From Anagrus nilaparvatae (lineage: Eukaryota > Arthropoda > Insecta > Hymenoptera > Mymaridae), in the NCBI GenBank assembly GCA_022575985.1, contig JAKSXM010000147.1, forward strand, positions 21,920,001 through 21,984,000: DNA of 64,000 bases, read 5' to 3'. Both the position numbers and the translations under genes were made by a program. Below are positions 1 through 12,516 of the stretch, in pieces; position 1 is the first letter of the stretch; every line of letters starts with the position of its first letter. Below the pieces are notes generated by a model. The model worked only from the letters and a program-made list of their open reading frames with translations, ran no database searches and was not told where the DNA came from.

Positions 1-173
1 TATTTAAATATTAAATACAACAACTTATATGAAACAGGAATTCAGGATTCAATATTTAATAATCCATTATTGCTTTTTAAAAATTCTACAATAGTTAAAA
101 AATCAAGTTAAAAAAAAATTTTTACCAATTTGTTTTAAATTTCGTAGTTATCAGCTCTTAAAAATGAATATTT

Positions 174-284
174 TAGGCTGAGTATACCAATTAGTGAGCA
201 AAGTATTCCCTATTCCCTATTAATGACCACTCGTCTTACATTAGAATAACGCGGTATTGGAGATTAATTGGTAGAGTCAGCCTA
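174..284. mobile_element. short TA-flanked MITE
   Basis: The ends are inverted copies (GGCTGAGTATACCAATTA on the left, the complement of TAATTGGTAGAGTCAGCC on the right) with a few mismatches, enclosing about 107 bp. TA dinucleotides lie directly outside both ends, as expected for a Tc1/mariner-type target duplication. It has no coding capacity. The superfamily is inferred only from the TA flanks. Confidence 0.5.
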
Positions 285-3200
285 TATTCTAAACTTCAAC
301 TCTAAGAATATCGTTCAACAAAGTTTAATGTCATAATTACATTAATTAAATGACAAAATAATCTTATTTATTTAAATATTCATTTGTTTAACTATACATA
401 ATTTAATTTAATTAGGTTACATCAGAATAATTTCGCTGTTTGCTTTCATTTTTATTTTATTTAATCTTTTAAGTAATAATAAAAAAAAGTGATCATCATA
501 TTTATTAGATAGAAAAAGCTTTTTCTATTCATTTACTTTTGCTTCTCCATCTTGTTACTTGGCAGAAGTCCAAAATCGACTTTTCCCCCTTTTTTTTATT
601 CATTCCATTCATTCGTTCACATAATTTCAAGTGTACTTTTTTTATCGCTTCAACTGCAGAGAATTGCCATTATAAATAAATTTATAGTTAAAGCAAAGCG
701 ACCTAACCTTAAAAAAGAAAAGTAAATTTCTACCTACCTATAGAATACACAATTTGCTAATATGAACAAAATTTTTTTTTATTAGAACTTATTAGACTAC
801 TTAATTCTTTGTAACTAAAAGGAAGAGGGGCAAATATTTGGACAAATCTGCTTTTGTTAGGATTAGTTTTGGTGAAAAAAATGTTACGAATTCGGTTCTT
901 AATTTTAGGTCATTTCTTTGACGATATTGGCCAAAATGTGCCCCGTTTAAATAATATTGGACGTTACTAACCCGAATAAAAATTTAGTCTGGAACCTGAT
1001 TCTTAAAATTTGGCCCAGTCAATTATTTATTTAACTAAATTAAGTAAACTAAATCTTTTTTATATTAGTAAAATTCTATTCAGGAATGATTTTTTAAAGA
1101 TTAAAAAGAAAAATCCAACACAAAAAACAGTTTGAAAAAGTATGAGCCTAAGAATTGCCCCGAATTTTATCATATTGAGGGTTAAGGTGTTGATCAATAT
1201 GCAAGTTGATTAGTACGATTTAGAAAAAGGTAGTCCCTCCTCCCCATTTTTTCGTGTTATTTTCAAAAAACCAGTTTTCCAATGTTATTTAAATGAGGCA
1301 AATTTTGGCGATTATCCTTAAAACATTGGCCGAAAATTAAAAATCCGCTACCTTTTTTGACAAAAAAGGTGTAAGCAAAGCTGTATACACATGTTTTTCT
1401 AGAATTTTTCAACTAAAAAATCTGTATAAAAGAGTTTAAATTTTAATTTTAAAAGAAAAAAAAATAAATTAAATATCTAAATCTAAATAAAGCCGAAAAA
1501 TTTATGGGTTTAATGACTTTCTGCGATTCTATTTTATTTTAAGAAATTATTTTATTTAAAAAAAAAAAGATATTTTAATAAGGATTAACTACATTTAAAA
1601 AAGAAAAAGTGCTTTACTTTTGTAAATTTACATAAAATTGTTTGAAGGAATATTTAATTGAGTTACGCATAAATTTTGAATAAATGATTTCAAACCGTTT
1701 CTTACTTATTGATTACTTAATCATCGATAAAATGAGAAGAACGGATATATTAAAAAAGCTAAAATTAAATAAATATAGCAATATAAATTATAAGTTGATG
1801 ACTAGATTTTTTGTTTTAAAAAAATGCGTTTATCGATTTTATAGAGTTTTAATTAACCAGTAAGTATTTATGTCTCCTTTATTATTATCATTATTAGTCC
1901 ATAAAACAACTTTCACAGCAACAGATGACGTTGTTATAAAATTGCATTAAATATGAAATTGTAAAAAAAATTAAAAAGGCATCCTATGGAGTTTATAAAA
2001 ACTTGTTTTTCTTGCCTTTATATTTCTTCATTTATTTATTGATCAGCTGTTAAATGAAAAATACCTTAGATACATCAGGTGTTTGCATTAATAATTAAAA
2101 AGTAATGTAATTTAAATGAATAAAAAGTTGTATCGATCTCGATAAATTATTTAAAAATAGATCGTATTATTTTTTATAGTTATTGTATTGCATAATACTT
2201 CGTTATGATGATAATATTATTTAACTTTTGGCAAATGATAAATGTCTTCACATATTTTATAAATTTTATTTCTTTTAATCGTATCGAATGTCCTTTTTTC
2301 GCTAGAATTAATCTCGAAACGTGTGTGTAGCATGTATGCTTGACCTTGTTTTTATAAAATATTAACATTTATATTTTTTGATTTATTTATATAGATATCT
2401 CATCTGTCAAAATTTACATTTTTTTATTTACAGTTGCAACAATTAAACAATTACACTCAACAAAATAAAATTATTTTTTTTTTATAAAACGGAGCAGTAT
2501 TTTGTTTTTTAGTCTCCTGGAACCGAATATTTTAGGGTTAAATTTTACTTAAAATTAGCAGATGAGTTGTTATTGAGTTTATATTTTGAAGTAATTAAAT
2601 TAATAGTTTTTGCAAAATTTAGCATATAGTTTGGCGTCCTTAATTTCAGGCTATTATTTGAAATAGATAATATGAATGATAATTTTCTTTCTAACGACGA
2701 AGAAAAAATCATCGTGCACAGAAAATTAAAATACATGTCCTTAAATTTTGCCTTCTTGCAATCTTTCCCGTAGAAATTAGAATTTTTAAATAAAAAATAT
2801 AAACTTTTGGTCAAGAGTAAAGACATTAAAATTGCTACACTCATGTAAATTTTTCTTCATGATCGTAAAAGTATGAGTCTTAACAAAAACCAAATTCACA
2901 AGCCTTTGATAATAATTTTGCACTAAAGTACAGAAAGTGACCATTGACGGTGCTTTTTATATATTTTTTCTTGGTATAAAATCTTTTTCATATGCAAATA
3001 TCGTATTTTAATATCTATATAACCATGAAAAGAGTATATAATAATTGTATAATTATTAGTATTAGCCAATTAATGCTTATTACGTGAATGTCCTAGAAGA
3101 AAATTAAGGATATTATTAAAAATAAAAAAAGTCTGTATTTATATTTAATTTATATAAAGTTTATTAAGTTTGCGTGCGCAATATATTCTTCGTGCATTTT

Positions 3201-4129
3201 AAAAGCACGTTTTTCTGTCGCACAGTAAAAATATATATTAATAAGAGCACTAAAACTATTATAACATGCATATAGTAAAGACCGGAAGAAGCCAATGACC
3301 GTTGATACATAGAACGTCCGTGCTTGACCTCGTTACGCAACATGCGATTTATTATTCTCTCCAACATATAAACCTGATGATTTTATAAACGAAATTAGCA
3401 TTATCATTTAATTCATTCTATATTATTCTCATTATAAATATGCATATTTTCATTCAGGATCATTGTATTTTCGTCTAACATTAATTTTCAATTTTTAAAA
3501 AGATTCTGATTACGCCCACTGTTCTTTTTTAAATGACTTATAATTCTCTTTTTTTTTTCAATCTATCCAATTTTCTCTTGAATTTTCTATCTGAGACCGG
3601 ACCCTTATAGCTTTAAAAATTTTATCGCAGGCTTTTCGTTACCTACAATAATGAATGATTTTAGCGTATACTAAAATTTTCTGGTCAGTGTCCACAAATA
3701 GAGAATGCCCCAAAACGCAGTTTTCCATGGGATGCAACGGTGTGCTTGATGTAGTACATTCGCGAAAAATTTACATGATAATATTTAGTAAAAATTTATT
3801 TTGTTATGATGAAAACTCATGAATAGAATTTCAAAACTCCCAGGTATTTATTTACAGAATTAATATAATTAAAGACATTGTGGCATTTCTTAAACAAATC
3901 TTGCGAGAGAAAGAAAAGAAATATATCTCTCTTTCACTCCGCTAATGTATGTTTTTAAACGGATTCAAAAGTAAAATCATAATATGTCAAACGTGAATAT
4001 GAAGGAAAAACTTTTATCTAAATTTTATCTAAATTTTTAGCTTGGTTTCTGATTTTTGATTTTCAACTCGCTACATTTGGATGGCTGTCACACACAGCCC
4101 TGCTCACAGCCAAGTTATAAATCCTGAAA
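285..4129. other. A+T-rich intergenic DNA, no gene recognised
   Basis: Mostly short A and T runs with frequent stops in all frames. The frames at 2180-2368, 2545-2844 and 3164-3367 on the minus strand have no recognisable motif, no splice context and the composition of the surrounding DNA, so they are not called. A slightly G+C-richer stretch near 830-1350 may be an old repeat, but I could not assign it. Confidence 0.5.
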
Positions 4130-5052
4130 TATATATGTTACGGTTAGAGTCCGTATTTATTAGTCCGTAATTATCCATCTCTGGATAAAGCTAAGACTAT
4201 CCGGTTAAAGCTAACTTTACCCAAGCCGTGTTGGCTAAAGTCCGATTCTCGACAATTTTTATTTTTTTGTTCAACATTAACCGGTATCGCTTGGATAAAG
4301 CTAACATTATCTAAGCGAGCTGGATAAAGCCCGATTCGTATAAAATTTAATACCATATAGTAAAAAACCAACAAACATCTAGTAACTTTTTTTAATAAAT
4401 ATTTTATTATTTTACCGCTATCATATTTTTGTATTCAATTAAATTTTTTAATATAAATTAGTCAATTAACTGTAATTTTATTTATTTACAATATAATATA
4501 ATTTAATAAATTTTATAAAATTTGCAATTTTTATTTTTTTCAATTCATATTAATTAATTGTTTTTTTTTATTCACAAGTAAATTAAAAAATTTATTGAAA
4601 TACAAATATTTATTTAGATTTTTTGTCAAATAAATGCAAATAATTTAAATTATAAGTTAACCATATAAATTTTATTTATAAATTTTATAAAATTTATTAA
4701 ATTATATTAAATTGTAAAATAAATAAAATTACAGTTAATTGACTAATTGTATATTTAAAAATTTAATTGAATACAAAAATATGATAAAGGTAAAATAATT
4801 AAATTTTTTAAAAAAAAGTTACTAGATGTTTCTTAGTTTTTTACTATATTGTATTAAATTTTATACGAATCGGACATTATCCAGCTCTTAAAGCTAACTT
4901 TATCCAAGCGATACTGGTTAATGTTAAACAAAAAAATAAAAATTGTCGAGAATCGAACTTTATCCAACACGGCTTTGATAACCGGATAGTTAACCGGATA
5001 AACCGGATAGTCTTAGCTTTATCCAGAGATCGGACTCTAACCGTAACATATA
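4130..5052. mobile_element. palindromic foldback element, about 0.92 kb
   Basis: The left end (TGTTACGGTTAGAGTCCG, from 4136) and the right end (CGGACTCTAACCGTAACA, to 5048) are exact inverse complements, and the arms continue to pair towards a centre near 4595. The arms carry repeated copies of a GGATAAAGCTAA-like motif (around 4192, 4274 and 4320, with complements around 4870-5020). The inner third is almost pure A/T and also self-complementary. The palindrome runs on into TATATATG/CATATATA, so the exact target duplication cannot be set. It is non-autonomous; the frame at 4171-4374 is just arm sequence. Confidence 0.8.
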
Positions 5053-5059
5053 TACATAT

Positions 5060-5600
5060 TAAAGTATTCTAAGTTCTTGTTCTTATCAGAGCCTCATCAG
5101 GCCCTGACTCCCACTTCAAATTATTCTAAGTCCCTAAATCAAAAATATTCTAAGTATTTCACCCCCCTTCCCCTAAAAACGTTATTTTTTTACCTCCCCC
5201 CCCCCCCACTCTGCCGAGTCAGACTTTTTAAAATACCCCATCCAATGAACATGTTCTATGTTAACATGAATAATTCGCTTTTTGAGAATCTTTTATCAGA
5301 AACCTAAGTTTAGCTGCAATCTCTAAGAATAATACAGGTTTATGGGCTTGGAATAATTTTGATTTAGGGACCTAGAATAATACGCGTTTAGTGAATCAAA
5401 ATAGTTTGGGTCTAGAATCTTAGCATCTAGTAAGGTGATAATAATTAAAAATTAGAAAATTATAAAATTGCATTGTAACGTTGCGTATCATTTATGTATT
5501 ATACGTAGCCCTCATCTGGAAGTAAACATATTCCATGCATTTAGGTTATGTTTACACAAACCGGTTATAAGTTTTTAAATACGTTTCTGTATTTAATAAT
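5060..5600 (+). repeat. dispersed repeat, 24-bp-unit family, copy 1
   Basis: Contains both halves of a repeat seen elsewhere in the window. The first part (5090-5260) has AAATTATTCTAAGTCCC units, a C-rich run near 5195-5210 and a GAACATGTTCTATGTTAACA motif. The second part (5340-5430) has 24-bp tandem units of the type GGGACCTAGAATAATAC... and then a conserved tail (GGAAGTAAACATATTCCATG and GGTTATAAGTTTTT). Relatives are at 37424-37590 (inverted), 44396-44780 (inverted), 46540-46950 and 58640-58950. The frame at 5077-5307 lies inside it and is not a gene. Confidence 0.7.
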
Positions 5601-5927
5601 TATAACTTTACTGTGGATAGAACTCGACTCCTCTGAAAACTCTGAATGTGTTTGCATAATTATAAATTTGCAGTGAAACATGATTTCGTTAAGCAACAGA
5701 AACAGAAGTAAATGCGATACGTGGAGGGTGGAGCCCCCCCTCCAACATTTGCTAGATATGACAAAATTAAATCATAGGTTGGTGTGAATGAGAGATCTCC
5801 GTATTTCGCCTTAACTTATACTACGAAATATAGTGTTAGTGTTTACTAATGCCAATCCATTATTTGTTTTTTGTCATTTGACTTCAAAAATACCACGTCC
5901 AGCACTCAAAGACCGTATATATATTAT

Positions 5928-6738
5928 GGGTGGTTTTCACGGGAACTGTATATTTTTTTATTGTTTACGGCACAACACTGATTACCTTTTTTTTCAAATT
6001 TTTTTGTAGTTTTATGTTTTCAAAGGTCCAAATAATCTAAAATTTTCAAAAGTTAAAAAAAATTCTACGGGTTATTCTTATGGAATTTTTTATTTATGCA
6101 GATGTTTTTAACACGGACGTTTTTAACATTTTGAGGCTAATATTTAAATAGCTCTTGATTGAAGCCACAAAATTTTCTCTTGGGTACCTTATTTGTTCAT
6201 CAAAACGCGTTACTGAACAAGATGCATTAAGTAAAATATTGCATAAACTTTGAGAAAATGACCCGGACGTTTTAAAAATTTTAAATTTTCGTTGATAAAC
6301 CTTTTATTATTAAAATTTTAAGTTCTCCACAGTTGATATATAAGTAGTTAAGTTAAAGAAAAATGCAGACAGACTTAAAAAGAAAAGCAGGAAGCTTAAA
6401 AATAGCTAAAACCGGGGGACAGACTTGAATACGACGATATACGCTAAGAGGACTAAATAAAAATTTGTTTTGCTGAAAAAAATGAATTTTTGGGACCTAA
6501 ATACGTCATATGAAACCAACAGAAAAATTTAAATTCAAATTATCTATGTTAATACTCAAAGTTTACAGTTTAGCAAAAGGACAGCGGACGCTTTTAACAT
6601 TTTGATCACATAGACTCAAGAAAACTTTTTCGTTAACTCAACAATATATGCGCAGTTGATTTGGACTTTGAAAAAAAATTATTTATTAAGTTAGTAAAAG
6701 AAAAAAAAGTGCAATTCTGTTCCTGTGAAAACCATCCA
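5928..6738. mobile_element. inverted-terminal-repeat element, about 0.8 kb
   Basis: The left end GGTGGTTTTCACGGGAACTG (5929-5948) is matched by the complement of CTGTTCCTGTGAAAACCATCC at 6717-6737 with a few differences. The interior carries two direct copies of a TTTTAACATTTTGA motif (about 6120 and 6592), is not strongly palindromic and has no coding frame. The flanks are AT dinucleotide-rich, so the target duplication is unclear. Superfamily unassigned. Confidence 0.55.
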
Positions 6739-7649
6739 TATATACACACACAGAGATTATGTAATTATTAATAATTAAAAATTTAAAGAAGATTAAATTG
6801 TTAATAAACAATTTTAGTCAAATTGAAATAAATAATAATAAATTTTAATTGATAAAATTTACATTTAATTAAATATTTAAAATCATCTAAAAAATAAATT
6901 TCATTTCAACATAAAGAATTTCCTGAATAAATTTAATAGTCACCAACAAGGTCTCCAATATATACATTCAAAGTACGTAACATGATTATCAATAAGTTCA
7001 ATAATATTTCTATCTCATTGATGATTCTGTATACAACAAATAACATTTTCAAATAGGGGGGATTTTGCGAATTAAATGATGTATATACATATTATGTACA
7101 TATGCGTTAATTCCTCTAGTACTGATGATTGCATTATATACATTCAGTATGCATGATCAGAATCAGCAAATTTTAGATTTATTGGGTCACGTTATTTTTG
7201 GTTATTTTAGGAAATTAAGCCTTTTGTTATGAAATTCTTTTTATTTTCTCCCTTGGTTAAAAATTTACTATATTTTTCATAAAAATGTTTATTCCACTGT
7301 CAATCAAGTTATAAAAGTTAACAACATTTGCAACACACCGCACCGATGAAGATAATTTTTGGACCTAAGACAGACTTTATTAGCAATTAAATATTTTAAA
7401 AGTAGCTTAACGTACCTTAAGAAAGTAATAAGATATTATAAAAAAAATTTTTTTAGCATCTTTTAGAACGTAGTTTTCTATTAATTATTAATAATTTTGA
7501 TATTATTTAGTTGATCATTACCGATCTATTTCCTTTAATAATAAATAAATTCGAATAACGGAAGTCTTACATTAGTTATAACTTGTCAATAATTTTTAAA
7601 AATAAAATACTCATTCTCAAATACAAAATTCTGATGCATATATGTTTAT
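6739..7649. other. A+T-rich intergenic DNA, nothing recognised
   Basis: No coding frame, no paired repeat ends and no RNA gene were seen. Sequence is poly-A/T interspersed with short mixed stretches. Confidence 0.5.
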
Positions 7650-7651
7650 TA

Positions 7652-9337
7652 GAGTGGACCTAAAATTAGAGTTTTGAGAAAAACTTTGCTCCCCGGATTT
7701 TTTTGTGAAGTTTTGGTCATAAAAAGTCCCCAGCTCCAAGGATTTTGATTTTGCTTTGCAAAAACACGTGCCTGTAAGCACCTCAATTTTCCCATTTAAA
7801 TAACATGGGAAATTTGACTTTTCAGCTTCCTAATTTTCTAACGTGCTGAGAAAATTTTTTTAACCCATTTACGCCCAAGCGGACGTAAACGGAAAGTTAA
7901 AAAAAAAAATAGGTTCCCGTATAGATAGAGGCTTTTAAATTTCATGTCTATAGTAAAATTTGATGCTCTTACCGAATCTGAAGTCAGGTTTTACTTACAA
8001 CCCTTTCAAATGCCCCAAAAATAGGGGTAATTGGGGTGAAAAAGGGGCTAAAATAAAAATGACGGAAAAATCAACATAAAAATAAAAAAATGATACCAAA
8101 AAACATTTAAAATTACTTATTTGTGCAAAAAACTTACATTTTTTAGGTTTATGGGATATTTAATTGGATTTGAACCCTTATATTGCAACTAGGGGTAGTT
8201 TTCCCAAAAACTTCAAATATTGTTTTTTTAGTTCCAAATCGATTCTAATAGTTAAATTTTACTCCTAATTCCATTTTTTGAATTTGTTTTGAGCTAAAAC
8301 GCTTCTGTAAGCGTAAAAATAGGGGTGATCAGGGCTAAATGGAACCTATAGAATTTATTATTTTTATATAGGAAACTAAATTTTAGAATTTTACGCTTAC
8401 AGAAGAGTTTTAGCTCAAAACAAATTCAAAAAATGGAATTAGGAGTAAAATTTAACTATTAGAATCGATTTGGAACTAAAAAAACAATATTTGAAGTTTT
8501 TGGGAAAACTACCCCTAGTTGCAATATAAGGGTTCAAATCCAATTAAATATCCCATAAACCTAAAAAATGTAAGTTTTTTGCACAAATAAGTAATTTTAA
8601 ATGTTTTTTGGTATCATTTTTTTATTTTTATGTTGATTTTTCCGTCATTTTTATTTTAGCCCCTTTTTCACCCCAATTACCCCTATTTTTGGGGCATTTG
8701 AAAGGGTTGTAAGTAAAACCTGACTTCAGATTCGGTAAGAGCATCAAATTTTACTATAGACATGAAATTTAAAAGCCTCTATCTATACGGGAACCTATTT
8801 TTTTTTTAACTTTCCGTTTACGTCCGCTTGGGCGTAAATGGGTTAAACACTACCAAACAGATAGGAAATGATGTTTAGACATATAAAAACTGAACCCCAA
8901 AGTTGTAGAAGTCCCGAAACACTTTGTTTTATCAAAATAAAATTTTTAAAAATCGCAAATTTTTCATTTAAAATACATTATAAATAAAAAACAATGTATT
9001 TTAAATGGGAAGATTGCGATTTTAGAAAATTTTATTTTGATAAAACAAAGTTTTCTGGGACTGCTATAATTTTGGGGATCAGTTTTTATATGTCTAAACA
9101 TCATTTCCTATCTGTTTGGTATTGTTTAAAAAAATTTTTTCAGCACGTTAGAAAATTAGGAAGCTGAAAAGTCAAAATTCCCATGTTATTTAAATGGGAA
9201 AATTGAGGTGCTTACAGGCACGTGTTTTTGCAAAGCAAAATCAAAATCCTTGGAGCTGGGGACTTTTTATGACCAAAACTTCACAAAAAAACCCGGGGAG
9301 CAAAGTTTTTCTCAAAACTCTAATTTTAGGTCCACTC
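7652..9337. mobile_element. TA-flanked foldback element interrupted by a nested insertion
   Basis: Ends are GAGTGGACCTAAAATTAGAG at 7652 and its exact complement ending at 9337, with TA directly outside each end (7650-7651 and 9338-9339), the Tc1/mariner-type signature. The arms pair almost base for base: 7652-7863 with 9123-9337, and 8847-8985 with 8986-9122. The left arm is broken only by the TTAA element at 7864-8842. Without that insertion the foldback is about 0.7 kb. A diverged sibling is at 11303-11787. No transposase frame is present. Confidence 0.85.
7864..8842. mobile_element. TTAA-flanked near-perfect palindromic MITE (piggyBac-type)
   Basis: A 979-bp element beginning CCCATTTACGCCCAAGCGG and ending with its complement, flanked by TTAA at 7860-7863 and 8843-8846. 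The whole body folds on itself: about 455-bp arms meet around a 70-base spacer at about 8319-8388, and I found only a couple of differences between the arms by eye. Removing the element and one TTAA restores the outer foldback arm exactly, which the intact opposite arm near 9122 confirms. TTAA duplication and a CCC start are typical of piggyBac relatives; no transposase is present, so it must be mobilised in trans. Confidence 0.9.
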
Positions 9338-9339
9338 TA

Positions 9340-11300
9340 ATGTTTATGTAATTGATTAATTATAAAAGGCTGCACTCAGAAATTACTTATTAACAAAGAT
9401 TTATAATAAACACTTAATAGCCCTCTCGCAAGTATAAAACTTGTGCGCAAAACTCGAGATAAAACTTGATACGGAATTTTCAACATTCGTTCTACACTCT
9501 GACAAGCAAAAAGTATCGTCAGAACCATGAGCGAAATACTTTAGAGACTATGCGTGAACGCAAATCATTCGCGCTTGGGATCAGTTTCTCGTGCTAATCA
9601 AATGACCACGCTAGTACCAAAACTTTTATGGCCTTGGTACTAAATACAATATTTCAGTGAAATTAAAGTTTAAAATATGTAACTTAAAAAAGCTTTATTA
9701 AAAAAAAAAAAAAGCTTCATTATCTTTTGTATAAAAATAGTTTATAAAAACAAACACCGAGATTCAATCAATTAAATCTATAGGTTACCTACTTCTCTAC
9801 TATTTATAAATATGAAATGTAATGTTTATAACCAACTCTGTTATAATAACTCAATATCTTATGCTTATATGCTTTAATATAATGCCTTAAAGCATTACCA
9901 ACATCGAAAATGTATTGACTGACAGCAGTTATACACGAATATCTTATATACATCGTTAATATTTATATAATTGTTATTATTATTGTGCACATAATCTATA
10001 TTACTGCAATCTGCCGCATACCTATGAATTTCGATTGATTATTAGATATTCCAGAAGTTTATTATAATATATAAATTGAAAATCCAGTTCAGCAGGATTT
10101 GGTTAGATTATAATAACCAATACTATGTCAATTTAAAAAATTCAAACTGTTTAAAAATGAAGCAAAAATGGGCAAAAATAAAATTATAATTTTCCAAAAG
10201 TTCCTGCAGAAAAATCTAAGATTTAAAATTGGCCAGTATAAGAAAAGAATTCAAAAAAAATTAGCGTTTGGTTTATTTACTAAAATGGTGAAAAATTTAA
10301 CGATCAAAAATTGTTTTAGTTTTTGGTTTTTTTAGCAAGGTAGTGGTGTTATTTGGAAGAAAATTCAAGCAATCCTATATTAAAACATGATTTTCTAGAC
10401 TTAAGAGGCCCAGGGATGGATTGGTATTGTTAGTCAGCCAAAATTATATAATTGAGTAACCTGTATGAAACTTTTCGTCACCTACCAGTTATTTATTAAC
10501 TTTTCTTAACAGAACCACTGTGGCTAAATTTAAGTCCAGGATTAAGAATCTCATATTGGCGTCTCGAAAGTCCATACGAATACTTCCAAATCGTTCACTT
10601 GCAAAGCAATGTAGCTATTTCGTTTTTCTCGTTATAAAGTCACAGAAACAATATAGTTAAAGTATCTAGGAAATTTTTTTGAGAAGAACTAGACTGACTC
10701 ATTGAATGTTGCAATTAATGAATTTCTAAAATCGTAAAAAACTATATCTTTTTGAGAATATTTTGTTCCCTACAACCGCACTGTCTCCGGAGTACTCGTT
10801 AGAGTATTTAAATTTTGATCCCCCATCCATCGTTGAATTTTAATTAAGGTAAAATCATTTTTTAAGTAAAAATTTATATCACGAATTTTAAGATTATTCA
10901 CATAATAATTACTTAACCTCAATTTTTATTTAAAAATATAATTAAAAAATATATTTAAACTTTTTCTATTCTAATATTCTGCTTAAAAAAAAAAGCTTTC
11001 AATAGCTTATAGTAAAAAAAATAAACTGTATACATAGTATATACATATTATATATGTGTTAAATGCAAATTCATTTCTTTTCAAAAAATTTCCTTTTAAA
11101 AAAAAAATGAGTAAATACCTGATTATAAAAGACGAAGAAGAAGATGAAAAAAAGAAGCTAGAATTTTGTCCTTGGAAGTTGGTGGCGTTGACCTTAACCC
11201 CCCACTTCAGTAATTTTTTTCTCCTTTTCTTGTTCTTTCTTTAGCCAATATGCAATATTCTATAAGGATGATCATCTTTTTTTTTTTTTTTCATATATAT
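9340..11300. other. intergenic DNA with a mixed-composition patch, no gene called
   Basis: Mostly A/T-rich. A patch at 9420-9620 is clearly richer in C and G, has a TATAAAA at about 9434 and looks unlike its surroundings, but no exon could be defined. The frame at 11056-11244 is lysine- and leucine-rich low-complexity sequence and is not called. Confidence 0.45.
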
Positions 11301-11302
11301 TA

Positions 11303-11787
11303 GAGTGTGTCTTATTTTTTTTCAAGATTTTTTTGCTCCCCCCATTTTCTTTGGGTATTTGGGTCATAAAAATCCCCCAGCTCCGTGGATATTGGTTTAA
11401 GATTTGAAAAACCCGTGCCACCGAGCACTTGAAGTTTACAATTTAAATAACATGGCAATTTTGACTTTTCAGCTCTCTAATTTGTTAAAGTGCTTCAGCA
11501 TTTTTTAAACACTAGCTAATGGATAGAAAAAGATATTTAGACATATTAAGTTTTGAAGATCACTTTTTATGTCTAAACATCATTTTATCTGTTAGCTAAC
11601 CAATTTTGAAGCACGTTAAAATATTAGAAAGCTGAAAAGTCATAATTGCCATGTTATTTTAATGGGAAACTTCAAATGCTCGGTGACACGGGTTTTGCAA
11701 ATCTAAAACCAAAATCCTTGGAGCTGGGGGGTTTTTATGACTAAAACATCCGAAAAAAATTGGGTAACAAAAAAATAAGACACACTC
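11303..11787. mobile_element. TA-flanked foldback MITE, second member of the 7652 family
   Basis: The ends GAGTGTGTCTTATTTTTTT and the complement near 11787 are inverted copies with TA outside both (11301-11302, 11788-11789). It shares with the 7652-9337 element the order of arm motifs: CTCCCC near the end, then GTCATAAAAA, CCCCAGCTCC, AAATAACATGG and GACTTTTCAGCT, each present in inverted form on the other side. At 485 bp it is shorter and its arms have diverged more, so it is an older or separate subfamily. Non-coding. Confidence 0.8.
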
Positions 11788-11789
11788 TA

Positions 11790-12516
11790 ATGTATATATA
11801 ATTCAGTACTGAAAAACTGATCTTTTTTTTTATTCATCATTTATTTATAGTTTGCTGGTCGAAGTTAAATAGCTTATATTCCTTGTTATTCAGCTTAATA
11901 ATTTTTATTTTAAAATATTTTAATAATTTTTTGTTATACCTTATGTGAGGTCGTGATCCGAACTTAGCCTTTAGCCTTTTTCTGATTATTAAAGTGTATT
12001 ATTAATATCAGTTACTATCAACAAAGAATATTTTTATAATCTGTTCAGAGCATATAATATAATTTTACGCAGTTTTATATAAATTGAATGCTTTAAATCA
12101 GCGAAAAATATCATATTCTGAAAACTTTTCACTGTAAAATATGTTAAAATATACCTCTGCAAAAAAAAATCTCGGAAACAATATAAAAAATGATTTTTCT
12201 TCTTTAAAAATGTCCAAAACTATCAGAAATAGTATGGATTTTTAACTGTATTTTAGTGCAAACTACTTTTGGAGCAATATGAAGAGCTGATAAGCATAAT
12301 AAAATAAAATATTTTATGTCATACCTGTTTGGTATTTTACAATACTGATTCATGTGTAATTAATTCAACTTTTTATTATGTCCTTTCTTATATCTTGAAC
12401 TTTGAACAGGACTTTGAATATATTTTATAAAATAATTAAAAGTTCAAAATTCTTAGGTACAAACTGGTACAAAGCAGCGGATCAAATTTTTTTTTAAATC
12501 TATTTGACTGGTTTTA
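11790..12516. other. A+T-rich intergenic DNA, nothing recognised
   Basis: No coding frame of note and no inverted ends found. Simple A/T runs dominate. Confidence 0.5.

Noticed and set aside
5077..5307. Plus-strand frame of 76 codons with a proline run
   Set aside because: It lies within a dispersed repeat copy; the proline run is the C-rich tract.
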